DNA of 64,000 bases from a bacterium (GCA_905221385.1 CAJNCV010000002.1:179754-243753), one strand, 5' to 3'; numbered from the stretch's first letter, positions 1-9,679 are shown. The notes: generated from the sequence alone by a model not told the origin. Numbers and translations: made by a program.

Positions 1-828
1 ACGAACATCATCGATTTTCTTGACCAGATTGGCTTTATTAATTTCATAAGGAATCTCAGTGATAACGATTTGTTCCTTACCACCTTTTAGCTTTTCAACC
101 TCCGTCTTAGAACGAACAACGACGCGCCCTTTTCCGGTTTCATAGGCCTTCTTGATTTCATCACGGCCTTGGATGATAGCGCCTGTAGGGAAGTCTGGCC
201 CAGGTAAGAATTCCATCAGCTTTTCAACCTTGGCTGTTGGATGGTCAATCATGTAAACTGCGGCATCAATGACTTCAGCCAAATTATGCGGCGGAATGTC
301 AGTGGCATAACCAGCCGAAATCCCAGTAGAACCATTGACCAAAAGGTTTGGAAAGGCTGCTGGCAGGACTGTCGGTTCTTTCTCGGTATCATCAAAGTTC
401 CATGCAAAAGGAACTGTCTTTTTCTCGATATCTTGAAGAAGATAACCAGCAATCTCAGACAAACGAGCCTCGGTATAACGCATCGCCGCAGGCGGATCTC
501 CGTCCATAGAACCGTTATTACCGTGCATTTCAACCAAAATCTCACGATTTTTCCAGTCCTGAGACATACGGACCATGGCATCATAGATGGAAGAATCACC
601 GTGTGGGTGGAAATTCCCCATGATGTTCCCGACAGACTTGGCAGACTTACGGTAGCTCTTGTCAAAAGTATTGCCATCCTTATTCATCGAATAAAGAATG
701 CGACGCTGAACCGGCTTCAATCCATCCCGAATGTCTGGCAAAGCCCGGTCTTGAATGATGTATTTGGAGTAGCGACCAAAGCGCTCTCCCATGATGTCCT
801 CAAGGGACATGTTTTGGATGTTAGACAT
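1..828 (-). CDS. parC: DNA topoisomerase IV subunit A, N-terminal part (cut by window edge)
   Basis: This is the breakage-reunion subunit of topoisomerase IV, which decatenates daughter chromosomes with ParE. The 276 codons present begin [20 protein letters not shown] and run off the left edge, so about the last two thirds is missing. The ATG at 828 follows an AGAG ribosome-binding site; a second Met at codon 7 is less likely. The quinolone-resistance region reads [10 protein letters not shown], giving Ser79, Ser80 and Asp83, all the susceptible state in pneumococcal numbering. Catalytic Tyr118 lies in MRYTEAR. In pneumococcus parC follows parE closely; here three extra genes separate them. 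Confidence 0.97.
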   Translation of the reverse strand, partial: MSNIQNMSLEDIMGERFGRYSKYIIQDRALPDIRDGLKPVQRRILYSMNKDGNTFDKSYRKSAKSVGNIMGNFHPHGDSSIYDAMVRMSQDWKNREILVEMHGNNGSMDGDPPAAMRYTEARLSEIAGYLLQDIEKKTVPFAWNFDDTEKEPTVLPAAFPNLLVNGSTGISAGYATDIPPHNLAEVIDAAVYMIDHPTAKVEKLMEFLPGPDFPTGAIIQGRDEIKKAYETGKGRVVVRSKTEVEKLKGGKEQIVITEIPYEINKANLVKKIDDVR

Positions 829-880
829 AATAATTCTCTTTTTAGTATTTTATTGTAAAGTAAATCTATATTTTATAAAT

Positions 881-1615
881 TTAACTGTTTCTTTGTAGGT
901 AGTGAGAAAAGAAGAGCAATCCTACTAATCCTAGAATGAATAAAAGATTAATTTTAATAATAAATAAGCTAAGTAAGGTATTAATTAGGCCGTGAAAAAT
1001 GGCACAATAAAGGATCGACTTAGTCTTTTTGAAAACAGCTGCTAGAAGAAGACTGAGATAAATTGCAAATAGACTGAATAATATAAAAGGCATCCTACTT
1101 TGGGAACTTCCAATCACAAACCATAAAGGTACATGCCATATTGCCCAAATACAACCTGTTATCAAACCGGAAATCCAAAAGGAGAATCTAGTTTCCAAAG
1201 TTGGTTGCAAGATGCCTCGCCATCCCAATTCTTCTTCGCCACCATAAATACAGACTGCACTCAAAAAAACAACAAACAAATTTCCTAGTGGAAAAGCCGG
1301 ATTAAGCTCCTTAGATGAGAAAGCAATGACACCTGTCTGCACGAAAATTAGTAAAAGAAATAACAAAATATATTTCTTTGAGTCCCCTAAGATAAAAGAG
1401 ACTATGCTTTTAATGGATTTTTGAGGCAAACAAGAAATGGCTGCAATGGTTGGACCGAAACCTCCTAGTAAATGGAGAAAGACTCCTAGTGGACTTGTTA
1501 GACTTAAGAGGCTCATTTGGGTCAGAAAAGCGAGCAATCCCCAACCAAATCCCCAAGAAATGAGAAAACTAATCAGTAAAAATTTTGTTATCTTATTATT
1601 TTGTAAATGTTTCAT
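881..1615 (-). CDS. CPBP-family intramembrane metalloprotease (Abi/CAAX type)
   Basis: A polytopic membrane protein with the CPBP signature: EEELGWRG (the EExxxR motif), then a Trp/His segment (IWAIWHVPLWF) and a late HGLINT motif, which together form the predicted metal site. Streptococcal relatives include bacteriocin self-immunity proteins, but no bacteriocin gene is visible nearby. I chose the Met at 1615 (MKHLQNNK), which gives 244 aa. An in-frame Met at 1639 is possible, and neither has a well-spaced Shine-Dalgarno. The start overlaps the end of the adenylyltransferase-like gene, so the two are probably co-transcribed. The region is AT-rich and sits between parE and parC, which suggests acquired DNA. 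Substrate unknown. Confidence 0.8.
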   Translation of the reverse strand: MKHLQNNKITKFLLISFLISWGFGWGLLAFLTQMSLLSLTSPLGVFLHLLGGFGPTIAAISCLPQKSIKSIVSFILGDSKKYILLFLLLIFVQTGVIAFSSKELNPAFPLGNLFVVFLSAVCIYGGEEELGWRGILQPTLETRFSFWISGLITGCIWAIWHVPLWFVIGSSQSRMPFILFSLFAIYLSLLLAAVFKKTKSILYCAIFHGLINTLLSLFIIKINLLFILGLVGLLFFSHYLQRNS

Positions 1616-2429
1616 TTGTTTCGAGTCTCTCCTCAGCATATCTCATCATCTTCTCAGCTACTTCCATATCATAGTCAAATCCCATCTTTTGAGCAAGGAA
1701 TTGAGCCTCTTGGTGGAAAATTTGCATCGTAGCAAATGAAGTCTGAGTGATTTTGTCACTACTTGATAAATCAAGCAGATTTGAGAATTCTTTCTCTTTC
1801 TCAGCAGGTAAATAGTTAAAGAGATACTTGTAGTTTTTGCCGATATCAATCGTCCCCTTATCAGCTGCAACCTGCCAAGCCAAGATCTTCAAGAGTTCTT
1901 GCTGACAAATCCCGTAGAGATGGTCAGTGGCATAGAATAGTTGCTTGCGACAGATTCCCTTAACCACATAAGCTGATACCCACCAAAATTCATTGCAGGC
2001 TTTTTCAAAATCTGTCTGACTAGCAGGACTTGTCCAGTAACGTTGAGGATTTGGAGAATAGGGCACAAACAAGCCTTTCTCATCTTTTAAAACTGTATAA
2101 TCAGCTTCACTATCCACCCACTCTTGAATATACTCCGTAGGACAGAGGGTCAAATCAATCCGATTTCCATCTTCAAATAGCATCAGATAAAGTCGACGGT
2201 TGCCTAGGACATTATGCTGCTCAATGATACGAGTGCCAAACTGGTCTAACCAAGAAAGGTCACTCGTCAGATTATCTAAGTCGTCCACGACATAGATCAC
2301 GTCGTAATCCTGAAACTCATCTTTTGGTGCTTTTGGATTTGTCCGTGAACCAGACATGGCGACAGCCTCGACTTGGAGCACTTTTGCGGTTTGAAAAATT
2401 AAATCAAGCATTTCGGGTTCAGTTCTCAT
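1596..2429 (-). CDS. Aminoglycoside 6-adenylyltransferase-like protein (ANT(6)/AadE family)
   Basis: A 277-aa nucleotidyltransferase. The N-terminal motif GSRTNPKA followed by QDYDVIYVV supplies the Gly-Ser and Asp-x-Asp metal site of the family, and RIDLTL gives the third acidic residue. AadE enzymes are usually around 285-302 aa, so this is slightly short but complete. The ATG at 2429 has an AGGTG ribosome-binding site. An ant-like gene between parE and parC has been reported in viridans streptococci and in pneumococci that acquired topoisomerase genes from them. Streptomycin modification is possible but not shown by sequence; many chromosomal homologues have no proven resistance role. It overlaps the downstream CPBP gene. 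Confidence 0.8.
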   Translation of the reverse strand: MRTEPEMLDLIFQTAKVLQVEAVAMSGSRTNPKAPKDEFQDYDVIYVVDDLDNLTSDLSWLDQFGTRIIEQHNVLGNRRLYLMLFEDGNRIDLTLCPTEYIQEWVDSEADYTVLKDEKGLFVPYSPNPQRYWTSPASQTDFEKACNEFWWVSAYVVKGICRKQLFYATDHLYGICQQELLKILAWQVAADKGTIDIGKNYKYLFNYLPAEKEKEFSNLLDLSSSDKITQTSFATMQIFHQEAQFLAQKMGFDYDMEVAEKMMRYAEERLETNETFTK

Positions 2430-2516
2430 ATTAACACCTGTTCTTTATTTGATATTACTGTCTATTAGCATACTATTTCTCAAGTTAGATTAGTTAATCA
2501 ATTATAACAGATTTAG

Positions 2517-3344
2517 CTATCCTTCTCTCAAAGTTTTTAATTTCGACAAAATTCTAGATTCATCCATGCTTAAAATAACAAATAAAGTCGAAGTATAGAT
2601 GTCATCGTACCATTGTTCCAATTCATCATCAGCCAAATCAAGATGATATTGATTTGAATTATTGTGCCTTAAACCAAAATTATTATACATTTCAAAAAGT
2701 TTTTCAAACGCGATAACCTTTTGATTGTTAACTTTCATAATATCTTTTAATTCTTCAGAATAATTTAGTTCTCTTCTAAACGGTTCAAGGTAGTTCGCTA
2801 AAGCAATAAGTATTTCTTTCTTACGCTGAATATTTCCCTTATTTGAAAAATGATTATATTCTAAGACCTTTATCGCCTCTTCAATACTAGTTTCAGATAC
2901 AATCTGAGAAGCTTCTGAGGCATATACATTCTTTTCAACAATGATTTTATTACCATTATCCAATGTAATCAATTCATGATTTGATAATTCTAAAAACCTT
3001 TTAATATTATCAAATATAACTTGAATAAAGCTACTCTCTTCCTTTGTAAATTTTTCTGCAAGATTACAAAAAATGTCAACTAATAACTCAGAGAAAACAA
3101 ATAGTTGTTCAGTTGTATTATAGATATTCGATCCAACAAATTCTATCATTTGTGAATAACTGGTGAACGTTGAACGATTAGGATAATCTAAGAAATTATT
3201 AGAAATGGCACTATTTAAACTTGTTTCATAATAGCTCCTCTTGAAATTTCTCTCCATTTCCAGCAAATCCATCAAATTTTTCAACTCTCTCTGTGGATCA
3301 AACTCCATCCGGTTCAAAATATCAAAATAATTCTGTCTCGCCAT
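2517..3344 (-). CDS. Hypothetical protein, AT-rich, in the parE-parC interval
   Basis: I do not recognise this 275-aa protein. It is soluble, largely helical by composition, with no signal peptide or membrane segment. Near the C-terminus is FGLRHNNSNQYH, an Arg followed by His residues after a helical stretch, loosely like the Arg-x-His active site of HEPN ribonucleases seen in abortive-infection proteins. The spacing is not canonical, so this is a weak hint. The ATG at 3344 has GGGAA upstream and lies 18 nt after the parE stop, so it could be read from parE or from a TATAGT-like -10 just before it. Its base composition is more AT-rich than parE, consistent with acquisition. Confidence 0.6.
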   Translation of the reverse strand: MARQNYFDILNRMEFDPQRELKNLMDLLEMERNFKRSYYETSLNSAISNNFLDYPNRSTFTSYSQMIEFVGSNIYNTTEQLFVFSELLVDIFCNLAEKFTKEESSFIQVIFDNIKRFLELSNHELITLDNGNKIIVEKNVYASEASQIVSETSIEEAIKVLEYNHFSNKGNIQRKKEILIALANYLEPFRRELNYSEELKDIMKVNNQKVIAFEKLFEMYNNFGLRHNNSNQYHLDLADDELEQWYDDIYTSTLFVILSMDESRILSKLKTLREG

Positions 3345-3362
3345 AATATTCCCTATACTATA

Positions 3363-5306
3363 CTAAAACACTGTCACTTCTTCCAGCGTAAACTTAACAT
3401 TATCTTCAATCCATTTACGGCGTGGTTCGACTTTATCTCCCATGAGGACATTGACACGGCGTTCAGCGCGTGCGAGGTCTTCGATTGTGACACGGATAAG
3501 AGTGCGGGTTTCTGGATTCATGGTTGTTTCCCAGAGTTGGTCCGCATTCATCTCACCAAGACCTTTGTAGCGTTGGAGGGTAGCGCCTTTGCCGAACTGC
3601 TTGCGGAGTTCTTCTAGCTCACCGTCCGTCCAAGCGTAGGCCACTTCTTCTTTCTTGCCTTTTCCTTTGGACATCTTGTAAAGAGGCGGAAGGGCGATAT
3701 AGACATGTCCTGCCTCAACTAGCGGACGCATGTAACGATAGAAAAATGTCAAGAGCAAGGTTTGGATATGAGCACCGTCAGTATCCGCATCGGTCATGAT
3801 AATGATCTTGTCATAGTTGGCATCTTCAAGGGAGAAGTCTGCTCCCACACCCGCACCAATGGTATAAATCATGGTATTGATTTCTTCATTTTTGAGGATA
3901 TCCGCCATCTTGGCCTTGGCTGTATTGATGACCTTACCACGAAGAGGTAGGATAGCCTGGAACTTACGGTCACGGCCTTGTTTGGCAGAACCACCGGCAG
4001 AGTCTCCCTCGACCAGATAGAGTTCATTCTTAGCAGGATTTTTAGACTGGGCTGGGGTTAATTTCCCAGAAAGTAAGCCCTTGTCTTTCTTGTTTTTCTT
4101 GCCATTTCGGCTCTCATCACGAGCCTTACGAGCTGCTTCACGAGCATCACGAGCCTTGATAGCCTTGCGGATAAGATTGGAAGCAAGTTCTCCATTTTCC
4201 ATGAGGAAGAAGGTTAACTTATCAGCCACAATCCCGTCTACAACTGGACGAGCTAGTGGACTTCCAAGTTTGTCCTTGGTCTGTCCTTCAAACTGAAGGT
4301 GCTCTTCAGGAACCAGAATAGAAAGAACGGCAGCTAGTCCCTCACGATAATCTGAACCTTCTAGGTTTTTATCTTTTTCCTTGAGGAGCCCAGTCTTACG
4401 CGCGTAGTCATTCATAACCTTGGTAATGGCTGACTTGAGTCCTGTCTCGTGCGTTCCACCATCTTTAGTACGAACGTTATTGACAAAGGATAGAATGTTA
4501 TCTGAGAATCCATCATTGTACTGGAGGGCAACTTCCACTTGGAAACCATTGTCTTCGCCTTCAAAGTATAGGACTGGCGTCAAGATTTCCTTGTCTTCAT
4601 TGAGGTAAGAAACAAAGTCCTGTACCCCGTTCTCATAATGGAATTCGATTGCTTCATCTGTTCGCTTATCTGTCAAAGACAAGGTAACATTTTTTAAAAG
4701 AAAGGCTGACTCATTGAGTCGTTCTGAAATGGTATTGTACTTGAAGTCAGTCGTAGAAAAAATCGTCGCGTCAGGCATGAAAGTGACTTTGGTACCTGTC
4801 TTAGACTTGGGTGCTGTACCAATTTTTTTCAAGGTTGTGACGGGTTTTCCACCATTTTCAAAACGTTGCTTGTAGACTGTACCGTCACGAGTAATTTCAA
4901 CTTCTAACCAGCTTGATAGGGCATTAACGACTGAAGATCCCACCCCGTGGAGACCACCAGATGTCTTATAGCCACCTTGACCGAATTTTCCTCCAGCGTG
5001 GAGAATGGTAAAGATAACCTCAACAGTTGGAATTCCCATGGCATGCATCCCAGTCGGCATCCCTCGACCATGGTCTTGAACCGTTAGACTGCCGTCTTTA
5101 TTGATGGTCACATCAATGCGGTCACCAAATCCAGACAAAGCCTCATCGACTGCATTGTCCACAATTTCCCAGACTAGGTGATGGAGACCAGCACCGTCAG
5201 TCGATCCAATATACATCCCTGGACGTTTACGGACCGCATCCAACCCTTCTAGCACCTGAATGGCGTCATCATTGTAGTTATTAATATTGATTTCCTTTTT
5301 TGACAC
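3363..5306 (-). CDS. parE: DNA topoisomerase IV subunit B
   Basis: The ATPase subunit of topoisomerase IV, 647 aa, full length. The GHKL ATPase domain shows [18 protein letters not shown] and [13 protein letters not shown]. The TOPRIM domain has EGDSAGG at residues 433-439 and the DTDGAHI metal motif. Asp435 and Pro454, sites where quinolone-resistance changes occur, are wild type, and residue 460 is Ile. The start has a strong AGGAGG site. It is divergent from plsY. It is separated from parC by three accessory genes, whereas the two are close together in typical pneumococci. Confidence 0.98.
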   Translation of the reverse strand: MSKKEININNYNDDAIQVLEGLDAVRKRPGMYIGSTDGAGLHHLVWEIVDNAVDEALSGFGDRIDVTINKDGSLTVQDHGRGMPTGMHAMGIPTVEVIFTILHAGGKFGQGGYKTSGGLHGVGSSVVNALSSWLEVEITRDGTVYKQRFENGGKPVTTLKKIGTAPKSKTGTKVTFMPDATIFSTTDFKYNTISERLNESAFLLKNVTLSLTDKRTDEAIEFHYENGVQDFVSYLNEDKEILTPVLYFEGEDNGFQVEVALQYNDGFSDNILSFVNNVRTKDGGTHETGLKSAITKVMNDYARKTGLLKEKDKNLEGSDYREGLAAVLSILVPEEHLQFEGQTKDKLGSPLARPVVDGIVADKLTFFLMENGELASNLIRKAIKARDAREAARKARDESRNGKKNKKDKGLLSGKLTPAQSKNPAKNELYLVEGDSAGGSAKQGRDRKFQAILPLRGKVINTAKAKMADILKNEEINTMIYTIGAGVGADFSLEDANYDKIIIMTDADTDGAHIQTLLLTFFYRYMRPLVEAGHVYIALPPLYKMSKGKGKKEEVAYAWTDGELEELRKQFGKGATLQRYKGLGEMNADQLWETTMNPETRTLIRVTIEDLARAERRVNVLMGDKVEPRRKWIEDNVKFTLEEVTVF

Positions 5307-5335
5307 AAGGAACCTCCTATTTGTTCATCTTTTCT

Positions 5336-5364
5336 ATTTTACAGGTTTTCTAGCGATTTTGCAA
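5336..5364 (-). promoter_or_regulatory. Predicted parE promoter
   Basis: On the minus strand, TTGCAA (5364-5359), a 17-bp spacer and TAAAAT (5341-5336) precede the parE start by about 30 nt, leaving room for its AGGAGG ribosome-binding site. Confidence 0.6.
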
Positions 5365-5405
5365 AGCTTTTCCCTTTCAGCTGTCACAATTTCACAGGAT
5401 ATTCT

Positions 5406-5435
5406 CTGACTTTCTATACCATTTCATGGTATAAT
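5406..5435 (+). promoter_or_regulatory. plsY promoter with extended -10, probably giving a leaderless mRNA
   Basis: A TGG-TATAAT extended -10 (TATAAT at 5430-5435) is preceded by a weak CTGACT -35 at 5406-5411. The plsY ATG begins only 6 nt after the -10, where transcription would normally start. No Shine-Dalgarno fits in between. Confidence 0.65.
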
Positions 5436-5441
5436 AGTACT

Positions 5442-6083
5442 ATGATGACATTTGTATTATTAATTTTAGCTTATCTGCTAGGTTCGATTCCGTCTGGTCT
5501 TTGGATTGGACAAATCTTCTTTCAAACAAATCTGCGTGAACATGGTTCTGGAAACACCGGAACAACCAATACTTTCCGAATTTTAGGTAAGAAAGCGGGT
5601 ATGGCAACCTTTGTGATTGACTTCTTTAAAGGAACCTTGGCCACTCTCCTTCCTATTCTTTTCCACCTTCAAGGTGTATCACCTCTTGTATTTGGACTTT
5701 TGGCTGTAATTGGACATACTTTCCCTATCTTTGCAGGATTTAAGGGGGGCAAGGCTGTCGCAACCAGTGCTGGAGTGATTTTTGGATTTGCGCCTGTTTT
5801 TTGTCTCTATCTGGCAATCGTATTCTTTGGAAGCCTCTATCTAGGTAGTATGATTTCACTATCAAGCGTTACTGCTTCTATCGCAGCTGTTATCGGAGTT
5901 CTCCTATTTCCACTATTTGGATTTATCCTGAGTAGCTATGACCCTCTCTTCATTTTGATTATCCTAGCACTTGCTAGCTTGATTATCATTCGTCACAAGG
6001 ATAATATCACACGTATCAAAAATAAAACTGAAAATCTCGTCCCTTGGGGATTGAACCTAACCCATCAAAATCCAAAAAAATAA
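5442..6083 (+). CDS. plsY: Glycerol-3-phosphate acyltransferase PlsY
   Basis: An integral membrane enzyme that transfers an acyl group from acyl-phosphate to glycerol-3-phosphate, the first step of phospholipid synthesis in Gram-positive bacteria. The 213-aa protein has about five membrane helices and the family motifs: GSIPSG near residue 15, GSGNTGTTN around residues 36-44, and FKGGKAVAT near residue 104. Two adjacent ATG codons (5442, 5445) could start it. There is no ribosome-binding site; the promoter -10 ends 6 nt before the first ATG, so a leaderless transcript is predicted. It is divergent from parE and ends at a strong hairpin shared with the convergent ABC permease gene. Confidence 0.96.
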   Translation: MMTFVLLILAYLLGSIPSGLWIGQIFFQTNLREHGSGNTGTTNTFRILGKKAGMATFVIDFFKGTLATLLPILFHLQGVSPLVFGLLAVIGHTFPIFAGFKGGKAVATSAGVIFGFAPVFCLYLAIVFFGSLYLGSMISLSSVTASIAAVIGVLLFPLFGFILSSYDPLFILIILALASLIIIRHKDNITRIKNKTENLVPWGLNLTHQNPKK

Positions 6084-6111
6084 AACGCCAGTTTGAAACT
6101 GACGTTTTTTT
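6082..6111. terminator. Bidirectional terminator between plsY and the nucleoside permease gene
   Basis: Complementary arms AAACGCCAGTTT and AAACTGACGTTT with one mismatch, flanked by A and T runs, lie between two convergent genes. Confidence 0.85.
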
Positions 6112-6117
6112 GTATGC

Positions 6118-7074
6118 TTATTTTGACTTGATGTAGTTGATACCGTCTGCCTTAGGCGCAACTGCTTTTCCAAAGAAGGCTGCCAAGACAAGAATGGTCA
6201 ATACATAAGGCGCGATTTGAAGGTAAACCGCTGGCACTCCTTGTAGGAAAGGTAATTGAGAACCGATAACAGCCAAACTTTGTGAAAGTCCAAAGAAAAG
6301 ACTAGAAAGCATAGCACCGATTGGGTTCCATTTACCAAAGATCATTGCAGCAAGAGCGATAAATCCAGGACCGACAATAGTTGTCACTGAGAAGTTAACT
6401 GAAATGGATTGAGCATAAATCGCTCCCCCAATTCCACCAAGGAAACCTGAAATAACAACCCCGAGATATCGCATCTTGTAGACATTGATCCCCAAGGTAT
6501 CCGCTGCTTGAGGGTGTTCACCAACAGAGCGAAGGCGAAGACCAAAACGTGTCTTGAAGAGAATAAACCATGCAAGGAAAGAGAAGGCAATCGCGATATA
6601 ACCTAGCAAACTTGTTGACTTGAAGAAGATATCTCCAATCACAGGGATATCAGCCAAAACTGGGAAATCAAAACGTCCAAAAGTTTGGCTTAAGTTATCC
6701 GTTTGTCCTTTGTTATAAAGAACTTTAACCAAGAAAACCGCTAGGGCAGGAGCCATCAAGTTCAATACTGTACCACTGACAACATGGTCCGCACGGAAAT
6801 GAACTGTAGCGACGGCATGGATGAGGGAGAAAATAGCTCCCACGATACCAGCAACTAACAAGGAAATCCAAGGTGTCGCTGCTCCAAGTTGTTCTGCAAA
6901 TTCAAGGTTAAAGACAACCCCAGAAAAGGCTCCCATAACCATAATTCCTTCAAGACCAACGTTAACGACACCACCACGTTCAGAGAAAACTCCCCCGATA
7001 CTCGTAAAAATAAGTGGTGCTGAGTAAATCAGCATAGAAGAGACCAAGAGGGTGAGTAATGTTGTAATAGACAT
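6118..7074 (-). CDS. Nucleoside ABC transporter permease (NupC/YufQ-like)
   Basis: The second permease of a BMP-family nucleoside importer, 318 aa, with about eight membrane helices and the conserved GGVFSERGGVVNVGLEG segment near the N-terminus and GxHPxAADTLGI cytoplasmic loop (EHPQAADTLGINV). It is the last gene of the leftward operon and starts 2 nt after the preceding permease stop, which implies translational coupling. It should pair with the upstream permease and the double-ATPase protein. Family members import purine or pyrimidine nucleosides; linkage to pdp, deoC and cdd favours nucleosides here. Confidence 0.9.
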   Translation of the reverse strand: MSITTLLTLLVSSMLIYSAPLIFTSIGGVFSERGGVVNVGLEGIMVMGAFSGVVFNLEFAEQLGAATPWISLLVAGIVGAIFSLIHAVATVHFRADHVVSGTVLNLMAPALAVFLVKVLYNKGQTDNLSQTFGRFDFPVLADIPVIGDIFFKSTSLLGYIAIAFSFLAWFILFKTRFGLRLRSVGEHPQAADTLGINVYKMRYLGVVISGFLGGIGGAIYAQSISVNFSVTTIVGPGFIALAAMIFGKWNPIGAMLSSLFFGLSQSLAVIGSQLPFLQGVPAVYLQIAPYVLTILVLAAFFGKAVAPKADGINYIKSK

Positions 7075-7076
7075 CC

Positions 7077-8135
7077 TTACTTACCTCCTTTAACTTGTTT
7101 TTTAGGTTTGACAAAGCGTTCGATAATGTAGTGAACGCTGACAAAGAAGATAATAGACGCTGTTACAATGCTAACAAGCTCAGACGGAACTTGCGCTGCG
7201 TTCATACCTGGTGCTCCTACTTGCAAAACACCAAATAAGAATGCTGCAAAAAGAATTCCAATTGGTGAATTTCCAGCAAGCAAACTAACTGCCATCCCGT
7301 TAAATCCGATGGCTAATGATGAGCCCTGAACGTAAACGTTTTGGAAAGTTCCAAGACCTTCGACAGCTCCACCAAGACCAGCCAAGGCACCAGAGATAAT
7401 CATTGATAGAATGATTGTACGTTTTGCTGAAATACCAGCGTACTCTGAAGCATGGGGATTGAGACCAACTGCGCGAATTTCAAAACCGAGAGTCGTTTTC
7501 TTGAGCAAGAACCAAATCACGCCAACAGCAATGATTGCAAAGAAAATTCCGATATTCATACGAGAATTTCCAGTCAACTCTGATAACCATGGTGTCTGGT
7601 ATGTAGCATTGGCACTAACACGAATCGTTGAGTCTGTACTTTGCATAATATCTTTAGGAAAGGCATGAATAAAGGCATTTCCCACATACAATACAATGTA
7701 GTTCATCATGATGGTCACGATAACCTCTGACGTACCGAGATAGGCTCTGAGGATCCCTGGAATCGCACCAACAATTCCACCTGCGATCAAAGCAATGATC
7801 ACTGTCAATGGAATCAACACGAGACGTGGCATATCTGGATTTGACAAGGCAAACCAACCACTGAGAATCCAGCCTGCAAGTGCTTGACCAGGAAGTCCGA
7901 CGTTAAAGAAGCCTGCTCGACTGGCAACTGCGAAACCAAGACCTATCAAGACAAGAGGACCCATGGCACGGAAAATTTCTCCAATCCCACGGAGGCTACC
8001 AAAAGCTGTATAGAACAACTCCTCATAACCCCAGATAGCATCATATCCGAAGATCCACATGACAATGGCTCCGAGCAAGATTCCTAAGAATACGGAAATC
8101 AAGGGAACCGAAATTTGTTGTAATTTTTTAGACAT
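7077..8135 (-). CDS. Nucleoside ABC transporter permease (NupB/YufP-like)
   Basis: The first permease of the nucleoside importer, 352 aa, all-helical. Conserved features include the AGFFNVGLPGQ segment and the cytoplasmic loop with GLNPHASEYAGI. I chose the ATG at 8135 (MSKKLQQ) because AAAGGAG lies the right distance upstream; an in-frame ATG at 8162 would bury that site. The start overlaps the ATPase gene stop by 8 nt, so translation is coupled. It forms the membrane channel with the neighbouring permease, fed by the PnrA-like lipoprotein. Confidence 0.9.
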   Translation of the reverse strand: MSKKLQQISVPLISVFLGILLGAIVMWIFGYDAIWGYEELFYTAFGSLRGIGEIFRAMGPLVLIGLGFAVASRAGFFNVGLPGQALAGWILSGWFALSNPDMPRLVLIPLTVIIALIAGGIVGAIPGILRAYLGTSEVIVTIMMNYIVLYVGNAFIHAFPKDIMQSTDSTIRVSANATYQTPWLSELTGNSRMNIGIFFAIIAVGVIWFLLKKTTLGFEIRAVGLNPHASEYAGISAKRTIILSMIISGALAGLGGAVEGLGTFQNVYVQGSSLAIGFNGMAVSLLAGNSPIGILFAAFLFGVLQVGAPGMNAAQVPSELVSIVTASIIFFVSVHYIIERFVKPKKQVKGGK

Positions 8136-9663
8136 CACTCTTCTCCTTTCCCAAGTTTCCACCTGCCATCAAGACACCAAGTTCTTGTTTGTTAGTCGTT
8201 TCTGGCGACACAATCCCCTGAATCTTACCATCATGGATAACAGCAATTCGGTCTGAGACATTTAAAATCTCATCCAATTCAAAACTGACAACAAGAACGG
8301 CTTTCCCGTTATCACGCTCTTCAATCAAACGTTTATGGATATATTCAATGGCACCGACATCCAAACCACGAGTTGGTTGGCTGACGATAAGGAGTTCAGG
8401 ATCTCGATCAATTTCACGAGCAATAATCGCTTTTTGTTGATTTCCTCCTGAAAGAGCTGCTGCTGGAACAAATTCGCTTGCCGCACGGACGTCAAATTCT
8501 TCCATTAATTTCTTTGCATGTGAAGTGATATTGGCATAGTTCAAAATACCATTCTTGCTGAGTGGTTCTTTGTAGTAGGTTTGAAGAGCGATATTTTCTG
8601 AAATCATCATCTCCAAAATCAAACCATCACGGTGGCGGTCTTCAGGAACGTGCCCCACGCTTAGTTCTGTAATTTGTCGTGGGTGCATTCCCACGATTGA
8701 TTTGCCTTTTAATTCAACGCTACCTGACTCAACCTTACGAAGACCTGTAATGGCTTGAATGAGTTCAGATTGACCATTGCCATCAATACCTGCAATACCA
8801 ACAATCTCACCAGCACGAACATCCAAAGAAAGATTCTTCACAGCTGGTACACCGCGATTTTCATTAACAACCAAGTCCTTGATAGACAAGACCACTTCTT
8901 TGGGTTGTGGTGCCTGTTTCTCTGTTTTGAAGGAGACAGAACGTCCTACCATCATTTCTGCCAAATCGGTATTGGTAGCTCCAGCAATCTCAACCGTCTG
9001 GATTGATTTCCCACGACGGATAACCGTCACACGATTCGATACCGCACGAATCTCATCTAACTTGTGGGTAATCAAAATAATGGACTTCCCTTCTTTGACA
9101 AGGTTTTTCATGATTGCCATCAACTCATCAATCTCTGAAGGAGTCAATACAGCTGTAGGTTCGTCAAAGATAAGGATATCAGCACCCCGATAGAGTGTTT
9201 TCAAGATTTCTACACGTTGTTGGGCACCAACGGAAATGTCTGCCACCTTAGCAGCAGGATCTACTGTCAAACCATAACGTTCAGAAAGAGCCTTTATTTC
9301 TCTAGTAGCTTCAGCTATATCTAGCATACCATTTTTAGTGATTTCACTCCCCAAAATGATATTCTCAGCTACTGTAAAAGCTTCGACCAGCATAAAATGT
9401 TGGTGAACCATCCCGATTCCAAGACTAGCAGCTTTAGAAGGGGAGTCTAGTTTTACAACCTGACCATTCACTGCAATTTCACCACTAGTTGGTTCAAGAA
9501 GTCCTGCCAGCATATTCATCAGAGTGGATTTACCCGCTCCATTTTCTCCTAAAAGTGCATGGATTTCACCTTTTCGCAGTTGCAAATTGATCTTGTCGTT
9601 TGCTACAAATTCACCAAACACCTTGGTAATATCCCGCATCTCAATGACATTTTCGTGTGCCAT
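8128..9663 (-). CDS. Nucleoside ABC transporter ATP-binding protein with two nucleotide-binding domains (NupA/YufO-like)
   Basis: A 511-aa tandem ABC ATPase. The first domain has Walker A GENGAGKST (about residues 38-46), signature ISVGAQQR and Walker B ILIFDEPTAVL. The second has GIDGNGQSE in place of a normal Walker A, signature LSGGNQQK and LIVSQPTRGLD, where the usual Walker B Asp-Glu is Ser-Gln. Such asymmetric domains are usual for sugar and BMP-type importers. It drives nucleoside uptake through the two permeases. GGAAG precedes the ATG. A run of hairpins separates it from the lipoprotein gene upstream. Confidence 0.93.
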   Translation of the reverse strand: MAHENVIEMRDITKVFGEFVANDKINLQLRKGEIHALLGENGAGKSTLMNMLAGLLEPTSGEIAVNGQVVKLDSPSKAASLGIGMVHQHFMLVEAFTVAENIILGSEITKNGMLDIAEATREIKALSERYGLTVDPAAKVADISVGAQQRVEILKTLYRGADILIFDEPTAVLTPSEIDELMAIMKNLVKEGKSIILITHKLDEIRAVSNRVTVIRRGKSIQTVEIAGATNTDLAEMMVGRSVSFKTEKQAPQPKEVVLSIKDLVVNENRGVPAVKNLSLDVRAGEIVGIAGIDGNGQSELIQAITGLRKVESGSVELKGKSIVGMHPRQITELSVGHVPEDRHRDGLILEMMISENIALQTYYKEPLSKNGILNYANITSHAKKLMEEFDVRAASEFVPAAALSGGNQQKAIIAREIDRDPELLIVSQPTRGLDVGAIEYIHKRLIEERDNGKAVLVVSFELDEILNVSDRIAVIHDGKIQGIVSPETTNKQELGVLMAGGNLGKEKSDV

Positions 9664-9679
9664 ATGCTCTTCCTTTCAG

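Noticed and set aside
241..858. A 205-codon open frame on the plus strand opposite parC
   Set aside because: It is the antisense shadow of the strongly conserved parC frame and has no family features.
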